From the NCBI GenBank assembly GCA_964017145.1, contig OZ024840.1, positions 2,852,001 through 2,916,000 on the forward strand: a stretch of 64,000 nucleotides of DNA, given 5' to 3'. Below are positions 22,723-33,932 of this stretch, piece by piece. The notes under the pieces are model-generated. The model made no database searches. It was not told the DNA's origin and saw only the letters and a program-made list of their open reading frames with translations. The DNA comes from Agrocybe praecox. Taxonomy: Eukaryota; Basidiomycota; Agaricomycetes; Agaricales; Agrocybaceae. A program made the position numbers and the translations under genes. Positions within the stretch are counted from its first letter, which is position 1; each line of letters starts with the position of its first letter.

Positions 22723-24874
22723 TCAAACATCCACAGAAGTAATCCTAAGGCGATAGAGAGCTTCTAAATCTTGCAATTCGCTCATGATCCAATCACTTTT
22801 CAGGGCAGAGTGGACAGTCGCTCTTTTCAGCGGTTCACTGATTAAAAGGGAGTCGACCAAAACTCGCGCTATTCGTTGGGGGTAAGTCATAGTGATTGAT
22901 ACGCCGTCAATTGTTTGGAGAGCATGTAGCTTACTGACCATCTAGTAATCGAAGCCAAGGGTCATGAAAATATTCTACATGACCGTGAATGATCTTCTCC
23001 TTGACCTTCAAATCTGTTTGCGAGTATATTTCTGGTGGCGACTCAGAGGCGTGCTGTGCACGAGATTCTCGTGTGCGCGTTACCCAGTTAGAGGAGGAGT
23101 GAGGTTCATTGTCGAATGGGTGAGAACCACTGCTCAGAGAGGAACGTCCCGAAATATAGGTTCATTTTAAAGAAGAGAGATAGACAAAGACGCACGACAG
23201 CATGATATACAAGATGACTCCTGTGCTCCAACAGTCGGATGGCATACTGGTACAAGTGAGGGTGTTAAGCTGTGAAAATTGGCATAATTCACATACCCAA
23301 TGTATCCAAGATGCTTATTATCCAAGGCGAGTATCCCTTCGGGCGGAAGATATGAGACAGTCCCACACACGTTGAATGTTTCTTGATAAGAATTTGGTCG
23401 TGCCAAACCAAAGTCTGCGATAAGAATACGAGGGTAGGACTCAGGGCAATAAAGTAAAATATTTTCGGGCTTTCATAGTGAATTAAACACCAACAGACGG
23501 AAGACATGTCGAAGTTACCTTTAAATCTGGTACAGCGCCATGTGAGATCGAAACAATATGTTAGTGATATTGGAAAGGCAAGCACCTCGATGGGAAATTT
23601 GCTTCTCATGAAGGTATTTCAACGCCTGAAGGAGTTGATAAGTGATATATTTTGCCTCTGCCTCACATATTCTGCTCCCAATCCCGTTTGCGTGGGTAAT
23701 GTAGGTGAAAAGATCTCCACCAGTGCATAATTGAAGGAAAATATGGCTGTAGTACGTGACTATCAGTCATTTTTATTGTGAGGAAATGAGAGATGACGAA
23801 TGACATAAATCTCTTGTTCTCTTCTGTGTCGTATATTTGATTTATGTTGGGCTGAGGAAGATGTCAGAACAGTGATTGTATTACTACAACCGACAAGAAG
23901 AGCTCTCACATGCTTTAATGCCATGAGTATTCTAACTTCTTTCATAACTTGCCCTATTTCTGAGTTTTTCTTAGTCCTAATGCTTTTACAAGCGACTTGA
24001 CGATGTCTTTCCGGATCCAAGGCCAAGTGGACTGTCGCAAATGAGCCTGTCCCAAGGCACTGGGAGGTGACTGTGTACTTTCCAATGCGCTAAGAGTTAG
24101 TCGTTCAACGCATATTTAACACATATTGTTGCTAGCAGCCTGCCTTATGTAGAGGTTGAAAAGGCGGTGGCGTCGCTTCGAAAATAGACAACTTAACAGT
24201 AGATTCCTTCCACAGATGTAGACAAGTAAAACCTACATAGAAGATACGTTAGTAAGTAAACAATACATCATAATTCGAAATCATGCGCACGCAGTGAATT
24301 TGGGAGTTGGATAATGTCCCCATCCATAAGTATAATAAGAGCTTTCCGAATGTGTTCACCATTGAGAGTTATTCCATTTCGTGATACGTCCTTTATCATA
24401 TATGAGCAAGAGGAGAAGAGATCGTGTATGCGCATGCTATAACCTGGCAAGATATTATCACACCTCCGCCTGGCGAGCGAGCCCTGAGAGAATATGAGCA
24501 ATAAACACTTTGAATGGTATCAGTCGAAAACCTACGCATATAGCTTGCAGTGTGTCGCAGATACTAGAGAATCATTAACGACGTAGGTGCTAAATGTTTC
24601 ATTTAGTTCATGTTCAAGTATTAAGGCAGTTCATCGTAGACCAAGCTTCAGGATTTCTACCGATGATAACAGGTTTGTTGAAGGTCAAAGGGATGACTGA
24701 ATCGGCCAGTCATATTTGTCGATGATCATACATAGGCTAATGTTCGAATCAAACCTTCTTTGCGGCCCTGGCAAGTCGTGACCAGTTTTGCGCATATATT
24801 TGACTTATCATGCCAGTCGTTTCTATCTCCTGGACTCCCCGAAGGTTTTTGCGATGATAACAGAGAAGATTGAC
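22723..24874 (-). CDS. FHA-domain Ser/Thr kinase, Cds1/Chk2/Rad53-like (5' end unresolved)
   Basis: A CAMK-type kinase with an N-terminal forkhead-associated domain, the layout of DNA-damage or meiotic checkpoint kinases. FHA segments, joined across three introns: VIPLTFNKPVIIGRNPEAC, VSATHCKLYA, DVSRNGITLNGEHI. The kinase domain has VACKSI (ATP-binding Lys), LCTGGDLFTYI, HRDLKPENILL, DFGLARP, a PPE loop (LPPEGILAL) and DCWSTGVILYIML. The HRDLKPEN motif is intact only after removal of an intron ending TACCAG near 23530, which leaves AT to finish the Asp codon. The 5' coding exon is open back to an acceptor at 24874/24875 but has no ATG. One possibility is a 7-nt first exon (ATGTCAC, complement 25118-25124) joined across a roughly 240-nt intron. 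Confidence 0.8.
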
Positions 24875-25294
24875 CTAGAGAGGGTGCTAGGTCAATACAC
24901 GCACTTTAAGGTTCATCGATGCGAACTTGGCATGGTTTTAATTTTGGGCGCTTAGATTTTTGAAAAGATCCAGAATTCTTTGAAGGAGAAAGAAAACGTA
25001 GAGCTTATAATAAACCGGGATTGTCCAAGGTACTGGTACAAGTCTCAAGAATTCAGAACTTCGAAAAGTCCGACTTTGAATATGTAGTCACATGACACGA
25101 AAGCGTGTGAAGCTTACGTGACATGCCACGCGTCGCGCGCTTAATTTATTGATGCCGATTAAATACTTAAATAAGCTCGACGCTCATTGAGTGTTAACAT
25201 ATGCATGATCTTTGAAATCCATCAAGAATACAACATTTTTTTCGCGGATATATATGTATATATATGTACACAATTAATTGAACCCGCGTTAAGC
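24875..25294 (-). other. Spacer upstream of the FHA kinase, 3' of LSG1
   Basis: About 420 bp. It includes the possible first kinase exon (complement 25118-25124), an ACGCGT (25128-25133, the MBF/MluI cell-cycle box in other fungi) inside a GC-rich patch, and an alternating AT stretch with TATATATG motifs (25245-25268) near the LSG1 stop. ACGCGT occurs elsewhere in this window inside genes, so its weight is low. Confidence 0.35.
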
Positions 25295-27620
25295 TCAATC
25301 GTAGCCCTTCCCACTTCGCTGTTTCACCCGTTTCATTTTTTTGTGGCGCTTACCAGTTTCCACTTGTTGCAAAAGAGCTGCAAGTCTATTTTGGTTTCCT
25401 TGAATAGGTGTACCGTCATCCGCCACAGCGTTTTGATGAGGGTATAATCTAGCGCGGGTAAAGCCTTCCCCTTGAACGATGGCTGTGGATTGAAGAACAG
25501 AACCTCTCTCGAAGAAATCTTGATCAATTGCTCGAGATTTGCTGCCAAGAGCTTGTGCGGGAAGTATACTGCTTCCAGTGAGAGGAATAACGTTTGATGG
25601 CACAAAGGTGTCCGAGTCTTTGCCTACCCTCGTAACCGGTGCCTGTTTCTTTCCCGACGCCCGTAACAATGCGTTTTTGCGAGTTGGCTCGTTGAACGAT
25701 TCTTCAGGGATTCCGGGGGGTGGGTGGCAAAACAGAAGCTTCCCGTTTACATAATCCTTCAATATATAACGAGCTGCTCGTGCCTCATCTGGATTTCCCT
25801 GCCCCGACCTTACATATCCACGAGCAACTGTCTCCGAATCAGCATAAAGTCAGGCGTCTTTTGAATTGCACGTACTGGCATATGCAATTAAGAAATTCTC
25901 TGCTGTAACTTGACCATCTCCGCCTTCTTCGACTCCTTTAGTTTTGATCTTCAGACCATAGGTTGCCTCCAAGATGTTTTGAGGAAGTCGAAGTGTGAGT
26001 AAAGAGACTGGGCCAGTGTATTCTCTGAGTTGATCGATAGGTAAAACTCCATCGCAGACTAAATCCGCTTTCGTTGTTGCAAACTGAGGGAAGACGAGAC
26101 CGGGACAATCGCACAACACAATTTCATCGGACAGATGAATAGTTTGGAAGTGTTTTGTTTTTCCCGGAGTAGATGAAACGCTGACTTTCTTTTCGCCAAG
26201 AAGTGAGTTAATTGTGCTGGATTTTCCGACGTTCGGGTAGCCTACTAGACCAACAGTAAGTTTTGAAGGAGGATTGCCTGTCGCGTCCGCAAATTCTAGG
26301 AAACATCAATAGGAAAACAAAAATCAAACTCAAAAGCTGAAACCGACCAGAAAGACGAGGAGCCATATGCATGAACATGTTTTCAAGTTCTTGTACTGTA
26401 AGAACCTTTGCCCTGGGATCTTGACCGTCTTCCGTATCTTCCTCAGCGGAGAAATATATATCCTCTTCGTCGCTTCCTTCGTCCGATGAATTACTTTCGT
26501 CTACTTCTTCTTGATCTTCGCTGGGGCTTTCGCCATCGTCCTCAACTTGTTTCCGGCGTTCTAACGCTTCGGCAGCTTCTTTTCTAGCTTTCTGGATAGC
26601 ATTGGCATTAGCTGCAGAATAAAATGCGTAAACGATGCCTTCTTTATCGAAATAGTCAGCCCATTGACATCTAAATTATGTTAGAAATGTAATTCCATTT
26701 CCAGATGAAAGACATGTACCTTTGCTTCGCGGTGAGGAGATCAGCTTTGTTGATAAGTAGCATACTGCCCCTTTTCCCTTTACCCGTCCCAGATTCCCCT
26801 TCTGTTCCCTCGACATCGTGAACATATGTTTCAAGATCTTCGCAGCGAAAGCGTAGGGGATTTCGAGCGTCTACAATCTGCACAACTAGATGTGATCGTT
26901 CAAGGACGCGCCAAAGTTGCCTCCAAACTTCAATATTACGCTCAAACGGAGTCAGAAGAAATTTGTCTTGATCCTGAAGTCTTAAAAACGGTCGGTGAAT
27001 GTCAAAATAATTATCGAAGCAAAACTCACTCTGCCAACCCTCTGCGCCAGTCCAAAAACGATGCCTTCTCTTGCCTATCCAATTCCTGTGCAGTCATGGA
27101 TTTGGTCCAAGCCGGTCTTCTAGGTACTCGTAGTCTTTGCTTGTTCGCTTGTTGCTTTTGGATAACCTTCTTTTCCTCTTGTTCCGATAGAAGGTGTGGG
27201 TTATAAGAAGTGGTGGTTGTTTGTTGTATTATTTTTACACTTCTTCTCTCTGAATAGATTGGTTTAGAGCGCGTTGAAAAACAACACTATAGCGTACCTG
27301 CTGTAAATTCGGTGCCTGCAAGTTGTGCTGTGTTGAAAAATTCATCCAGATCCCGTTCCTGTGTAACCGATTTCAGGCGTGAACTAGAATCCACATCGAC
27401 GGAGTACTACGGAGCAGAAATCAGAAAGCGATTGCATGTCGAATCTACTCTTTGGAGCATACAAGACCGGATTCTTCAGCCATTCGAGCATCTTTGACTT
27501 TCTTGTTGATTATGGCGCGTCCTAAACCACTGGGATTTGGATTCCGACCTTTAGGAGGCTTGTGAAAATCGGTTAGAGACAGACTCGACGAAAAGATTGC
27601 GAGAAAAAAAAGCTTACCAT
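25295..27620 (-). CDS. LSG1: Large-subunit GTPase 1 (Lsg1), 60S biogenesis
   Basis: A cytoplasmic circularly permuted GTPase that releases the export adaptor Nmd3 from pre-60S ribosomes. The first coding exon is only the ATG (27618-27620), followed by a 59-nt intron (27559-27617, GTAAGC...CACAAG). The protein then reads PPKGRNPNPSGLGRAIINKK, the expected N-terminus. Motif order is G4 first (LLINKADLL near 26740), then G1 (GYPNVGKSS near 26235), then G3 (CDCPGLVFP near 26100), the permutation diagnostic for the YlqF/Lsg1 group. VDARNPLRFRCEDLE precedes G4. An acidic insert lies between (26450-26560). The C-terminus is basic (KRHKKMKRVKQRSGKGYD). It is divergent from the LYR gene across 173 bp that hold a CRE palindrome. 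Confidence 0.93.
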
Positions 27621-27722
27621 TGAGACGATAACAAAAGATTAAGTAGACAAGCGCTTGATATTACTATTAGTCATTCGGCTGTGATCACTTGTTTCCAATT
27701 TTTTGTTTTCGATCATCTGATG

Positions 27723-27736
27723 TGATGACGTCATCA
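27723..27736. promoter_or_regulatory. CRE-like 14-bp palindrome (TGATGACGTCATCA)
   Basis: A perfect 14-bp inverted repeat centred on TGACGTCA, the binding site of ATF/CREB-type bZIP factors. It sits in the 173-bp divergent promoter, 102 bp upstream of the LSG1 ATG and 57 bp upstream of the LYR gene ATG. Placement and perfect symmetry make function plausible; binding is inferred. Confidence 0.6.
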
Positions 27737-27793
27737 ACAACGACACGATTCTAAGTATATAGTATTCTCAACCACAGCATTAAACAACTTTTC

Positions 27794-28966
27794 ATGAACA
27801 CTCAGTATTCACTTACCTCGCTCTACAGGGCTTATCTTCGCCAGGTGAGGAAGCTGCCTCACCTCTATCTTCGGTACGCTTATACTACCATATGTGTCAT
27901 TATCTGAAAGGGATGTAAGGCAGGCAGTTTTTTCAGATACGTGCCAGAGATGATATCGATTCTGTGTTGGACATGATAGGAGACCATCGCAGGTCACAAA
28001 AATTGAAACGGATATCAAGAGTAACTCGCATTTTTTTTTACTGCAGAAGTGATCGATCTTACACGCACTGACAGAGAGTTGATAATATCGAACGCGCAAT
28101 CGGTGGAGACCGCAAAGCATTTCAACGCATTTTGGACCTTGCGTATGGAAGGGTAGGAAAGTTGAAATGGGAACTTCTAGAGGTGAATATATATATTTAT
28201 ACCTTCTGGATATATATATTTCTCTTTCTTTATGCAGCCCATAATGACGGATTCAAGTATGCGGTTACCCGATCCAATTATCAGAGGCGTCGAAACATCC
28301 AGACCTCCCGTCTACACTCCGGAATTGCGGGCTTTACTCACGAGTTCTGTCGCACGTTCCACAAAACCTCTTGAACCGAAAGATCTTGCTCAACCTCGTA
28401 CTCTCCCCCCACGCGCCAATCCCTCCTCCGAAGAAGCACGTTTGCTTGGGCCGTTTAGCAAACGCCGCGAAGTGAACATACGATGGCGCTTTTTCAGAAA
28501 CGAAGCGAAGAAAATTCTCCCTCCTCTCGAGTCTGTCGTGAAATCAACAGGAAATGGCGAGACCAATAATCTAGTGGCACCACGAAAACTTGAGATGGAG
28601 GATGCAGCTGTGTTCAAACGGGTAGAAGAACTCGTTGGCGATCCTTTCACTTGTCCCCCAATGACACGGAGAGAAAGAAGAAAACAGCATTCGGCAGGAG
28701 ACACTCCATTAGTAAATTTCCAGAATGCACCAATAGGACATCCTTCTCGTTGGATCAAACGTAGATACCGTGCTCTTCTTGCACGATTACCTCGGTTGGT
28801 TTCCGATGGGCAGCATAGGACGTTCAAAGTCGAATTATCACCGCTGGCCCACATTCCCAACAATCCTAGTTCAAAGACTATATGTCCTGCCGATCCAATA
28901 ACAATGGTCTGGATTGAACAAGATGAGCAATCAGATAATAATAATAACAACATGAAACGAAAGTAA
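27794..28966 (+). CDS. LYR-motif protein (Complex1_LYR family), probably mitochondrial
   Basis: LYR proteins are small mitochondrial adaptors for Fe-S cluster delivery, respiratory-complex assembly or mitoribosomes. The first exon gives MNTQYSLTSLYRAYLRQVRKLP, the N-terminal LYR tripeptide in its usual place. It splices (donor near 27873, acceptor at GGCAG near 27923) to QFFQIRARDDIDSVLDMIG, the family helix 1-2 region. A second splice leads to RVDNIERAIGGDRKAFQRIL and LAYGRVGKLKWELLE. The last exon (about 28240-28966) adds some 240 residues ending in an Asn-rich tail. The long C-terminal extension is more than a simple LYRM; it contains a basic block (KRREVNIRWRFFRNE) but no fold I can name. 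Its stop is 11 bp from the convergent SEC8 stop. Confidence 0.75.
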
Positions 28967-28977
28967 ATAGCATCTAT

Positions 28978-31900
28978 CTACTGAACAACGTCCGACTTCT
29001 CCATTTCCAATCCATGTAGATCTATGACATACAGACTATAACTACGATCTGTTGCTCTGCTTTCGTTGGGTCTGGTAGGGGCTACCCCACACTGAAGGTT
29101 TAGCATTGTTTGATACTCGTCAAAGGTAAAGCTTTGCCTCTTCCTAATTCCATCAAGCATTTCCTACATTGAAGACTGAATATTTGCATGTGGCGAAGTA
29201 AAAACAAAACAAGCATACCTGGGGCGAAACGAAGAATAAGGAGTAGTAACGTTTGGCACGTTCAAACCCGGTGTCTTGTTGATCGTCACTCAGAGTTTTT
29301 ATACTTTGTTGTAAAGCTGAGATATTTCGCATAATCTTTCGGATACCAAAGGCATTAGGGAGGATAAGATGACGAGCCTCTGTTATGAGCACATGTTCCA
29401 TAAGATGGCCAAGTCCAGCGAATAGGTATCTGAAAACCGTTGGATTATAGGTACGCGAACAAAACTGTGATACGAACCTTCGCTGTATCTCTGGAAGACT
29501 GGTCACCATCATCTCATCACATTGCACCAGCTCAGAAGTAAGATCGACTACATAGGGATCTGGCTCCACGGCTTCATAATTTGAATCGTATGTGCCCTTC
29601 GAACGTCGATTAGAGTGCGAAAGATAGGGCAGAAAGTTCTAAACGTACGTGGCGCATTGCGGACGTCAAGTAGTATATGATTCTACAGCGCAAATCAATC
29701 CTGACCGTATCCAAAATGAGCGTAGACAGTTGATCATATGTCTTCAGCAGGGCTTGGAATCGTCTATTGAACGAATAAGTAATGTGATTTCCAAGGAATA
29801 ATATAAACACTCACAAAGCCATTTCTCTCGAGAGCGGCAAACTGAGATTGTCAGTATCCGGTTCAGGTGGTAATTGGAAAGTATGGGGAAACGATGGCGT
29901 CATTCCCGTAAGGGGTTCTAAATTGGTAGGACTTAAAACAGATGCCACCTCCTCCGGTCTAAACTTCAAGACATTTAATTCAGAGGAAAACCAAGACTGA
30001 ATGTGTGTTTATCAGATAAATTGTAAGTCTGTTGAAAAGTGGAAAGAAAATACCACGCTGTGATGCAAAGATGCCAAAGCAGCAAGGTTTTTCGATGACG
30101 AGATGAGGTGATCTTTAGTGATACCCATATCTCCAAGAAGTTCCCATTCGATGTGTATCTCTTGTTTGTAGAGATGAAAGAGATCCGTGTTCTTCTGATT
30201 CTGTTTTGGGTCAAACACATGAAATTATGGCGAGGAATCTACTTACAATGCATTTCAAAAGTTCCGAAAAACATGGGTGTAATTCCGAGCGTTGAGCCCA
30301 TTGTGATGCCAATGCTGTGTGGGATTCATGGCCACGTGCGTTGGGGGAAGTCGAAGTTAGATACTGGAAACGGTCACTGCATCGTTGATAAAACTGGATA
30401 ACGACACCCAAAATCAGCCTCGAGTAATTTTCTCGGTGGAATGGGCTAGTGTTGAGCATAGCACAAAGTGAGTTGATCAAAGCCATCAAGTGGGTGCTCG
30501 ACTATAGGCCTCGAATTAACAACAACGTAGTCGAGAAATATTTGATACCAACACACCTTCGTCAGTGGTTGGGCAGAAAGTCGCAATGACAAAGGATCCG
30601 ATTCGAAGGCGTCGGGTCCTAGATACAATATATTCAGTTCCGTATTGAGACTCACTACTGCATGATTACCTGCTACGGAGTCATGGAATAAATCCGAGAC
30701 TTTCTCTTCAAGCTGGGGCAAGTACACTTTGAGCACAAATTCATCTAAGACGGCACTTGAGGTTTGAGCTGAGTCGATTCCCAAAGGAAGAATTTCCGTA
30801 ACTCGTTGAAGGTAGCTGAGAGTGGGCTGAAATAGTACGGTAACATGAAATGCGTCTGGCCGTATAAGGAGACGATGATGCAAATCAGTCCCAAGTAAAC
30901 GCTCATCTGTAACACTGCTAGCTATGGTTTGCACCGTATCTCCTGCCGCACCAGGTGCAAGTCCTGGCATTGTATCTTTCAACACTCTAGTTAAACCATC
31001 TTCATGTGGACGGAGAGCCTTGTTGGTCAGTTTCAAATCAGTATCCGAAAATCGGAAGATTGGCTGGGGTATATGTAAGCATGGGTAAACCTGGGTAAAC
31101 ATATATGTTGAAAAGACCAACTTTAATCCGGTCTTTGTTAAACTTTCCATCGCGCAATATTTCGTTGATAGAGGAGATTGGATTCCTCCCGGATACTGAT
31201 CCTTGCTGTTCATCAGTGAGATAGTCACTTATTAGAGTCCGGACCTATGGAGCAATTTAATTTGAATAAGCTTTACTCGAAATATGACAAAAAAAGCATA
31301 CTTCAGCCTGAACATGATTCCACAGCTCGGGAAGAGGAAATAGCGCCCCCGGTTTAGCTCCCGATGCATCTTTATAATTATGCCTCTATAAAATTATTAA
31401 CACTTCTAAATTTCTGCGCAAGGCTTGAAAACTGACCGAGCCAATGCGATTTGCTACCTCGGTAACGACCCTGAATCCTTGCGCAACGGCGTCCAATTTT
31501 GAATAAAGAGTCCAAAAGAGGTCCCTCAAACTGTCATGATCCACGCGTTTTGCTAACGATTCTAATGCAGCGAGCCTCAGATAAGAGGACTTCAGAAGGG
31601 GACCTCGATGCCCTGTTGTTGCCGCAGAAACCGGATTTCCAGAGCTCAACACATAGATTCCGTCTGACTCTCCAAGGGCACCATTGACGATCAACATTGA
31701 CCTCTTTCGCCCGAATTCTGCACGCTCCTCCACTTCCCCTAAGGTGGTTTCCACTAACGTAAAGATTTCGTTCGGAAGTCGTTGCGCTACATTGTCCAAA
31801 GCATTCCCAAGTTTTCCTAGGACGGCAAGGGATTCGAGGAGGGTTTCCATATAAGCAAAGGAATCGGCTTCTGGATTGAGATTAGAAGACAAAAACATGG

Positions 31901-33723
31901 CTCCTGCATTATTACTGGGTTGGGTAATTGCAGAGCTTCCATTGAGGTATTGATTATCATCCAAATCATGAGGAGGTTCATTAGGACGAAGGCCCAGATT
32001 ACTTAGGAACATAGTAAGTCGACTTTGCCGTGAAGATGGGGACGTCGGAGAAGCCAAATCCTCCTCGGCTTGCAACTTTTCGACTTCAACTTCAAATTCG
32101 ACCTTCGGAACTAGGAGAGATCATAAAACATATACCACCTTCTCAATTCGTTGAGACTTACAAGATCGTTGGTTTGGCACGTATGCAGCCCATCTTGATT
32201 CACACCAAAATGATTTGAGGTATAGGTGACTTTGCAATTCTTCCACCAAAATTTCGCGGAGTGCCTAGACGCGCTTTAACAACGATTGAGAAAAATGTTA
32301 CCAATTGACTAACTGTTTCCTGGCCATTAAGGTAGCTGCGAAGATCAGAAACAGCGCCTATTTCGAGCATATCTGGTTTATTGATGATTTTCAGGCTCCG
32401 CACTAGTAATATAGAAGCCTGAAGTAAACGTTTTTCCGACATTAACGTTTCAAGCAGGTCTGGAACCGTCTTCAGGTGTTCTCTTAAAACGATTCTTTGA
32501 ATAAAGCGATTCTTAATGGTTGATAAAACGTACATTTGATCCAGTAATTTGATCATTTCTTCCAACATCTGTCCGCGATTCCATAGCTGGACAAGATCTG
32601 CTCTTTTGCTACCCAGAGATTCTTTAGCTTCCATTAAAGAGGATCGAGCCGCAGAAATCTCAGTTTGTGCCGAGCCAAGGTGATTCAAAAGGGACGCATG
32701 ATGGGGTAAAGAAGCCGCAAATGCCTGATAATGTTCTATACAGTATTGACATAAAATCGGAATGTTCGCAAGAGTGATAAATACGACGTACTGTCAACGG
32801 AGCCTTTCAAAGCCTTGGAAAGCATATTCTTTGTTCTACGGAACGAATCCATATCTTTCCCAAGCGATGATTTGTCTAGTAGCTGTAAAGCTAAGTCCAC
32901 ATTGTTGAACTATTTCGCCGTAGTGAGTTTTGGCCTTTCAAAGTGGAAAAGATGACATACATTGGGGTCAATCACGAATTCCCAGCCATCTTTTACTTGA
33001 TCAAGAACAGCTTCGAACAAGGGATTAGTCAAATAGGAAATTATGGGTTGAAAGGTGGAGACTTTCCGTACCATCGATCTCCCCTCCTCTACCACTCTTA
33101 CTCCGTATGCCTGGGGCGCGTTCTTTTAATCGAAGCTGTCTTGCTTTCTCTGCCTCAATCTCAAGTTCTCTTTGTCTCTGATAATAATAGTCGTCGTCGT
33201 CAACAGTCTGACGTCTCTTTGAACCTGCGGACTGGAAAGCCGACAAAACATTCGATAAAGATGTAGGAGTGGTTTCAGGATCGTCTGTGTTCATGGATGG
33301 ACTTTTCAGGCGCTGTGATTGTTGTCTCGGAGAAGATCCCGGTAGAGGGTTGCTAGCGGAATATGGTGCATGGCGACCTCCATTAACATCAGAGCGAGAA
33401 GCACTGCCTGTACCCTCTCTGTAAAGGTCTTGCGACGACGTTGAGGCCCGTTCCGTTCCCTGGTAATCTGCACGGGCTCTCAATTCCGACCTCTGGGGAC
33501 GAGAAGGACCGAGAGGGGCCGTATTTGGAGTAGTGTATGAGGTGGGCGAGCTCGAGACGTATGAGTTAACCGGTGTGGTTGGTCTGGAACCATTGCGAGT
33601 TATTTGTAAAGGCCTTATGGCTGAAGCACCAGGTGCTGAAGAAGGTTGTTGATTTGTATATGAATTTCCATTGGTTACGGAGGGTGAGCGACGACGCGTA
33701 GGAAACGGTGGAGCCTTGGACAT
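28978..33723 (-). CDS. SEC8: Exocyst complex subunit Sec8
   Basis: Sec8 is a core rod subunit of the vesicle-tethering exocyst. The N-terminal 200 residues are Ser/Pro-rich and disordered (33030-33723). Next comes the conserved segment LDQVKDGWEFVIDP, then KHYQAFAASLPHHASLLNHLG and a coiled-coil stretch (32450-32690, QTEISAARSSLMEAKESLG). Further conserved blocks follow (VPDLLETLMSEKRLLQASI; FEVEVEKLQAEEDLASPTS) and a long helical C-terminal half down to TAG at 28978. The gene contains many 45-60-nt introns; I estimate 1,200-1,300 residues. The start at 33723 follows a stop-containing leader and is the first ATG of the open frame. It shares a 209-bp divergent promoter with the LDAH-like gene. 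Confidence 0.88.
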
Positions 33724-33932
33724 GAGCGATTAAGGAGGTAAAAGTACAGTAGTAAACGGTAGTACAGTACCGTAGTAGTATCTCAGTACCTCAGTAGCAA
33801 TCCATCTGTTGCAGGGGTAGGTTGACATACCCACGTGCAAGCGTCTGTTTATAGCACATTTGTGGCTGTGTTATCTCGCCTGACGGAAGTGAAGCTTTGA
33901 AGACTCGGGTCGGCCCTGACAAAGTTGTAAAC
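33724..33932. promoter_or_regulatory. Divergent promoter SEC8 / LDAH-like gene
   Basis: 209 bp. It contains CACGTG at 33832-33837 and, near SEC8, a cluster of AGTAC/GTAGTA words (33741-33796) with a short inverted repeat (ACGGTA/TACCGT around 33755-33772). No TATA box is clear for either gene. Confidence 0.35.

Noticed and set aside
23525..23590. Apparent disruption of the kinase HRD motif
   Set aside because: An intron (GTGCTT...TACCAG) interrupts the Asp codon; after splicing the motif is HRDLKPEN.
25128..25133. ACGCGT as proof of MBF control of the kinase
   Set aside because: The same hexamer occurs inside several genes here (for example near 3594, 31543 and 36141), so a single copy is weak evidence.
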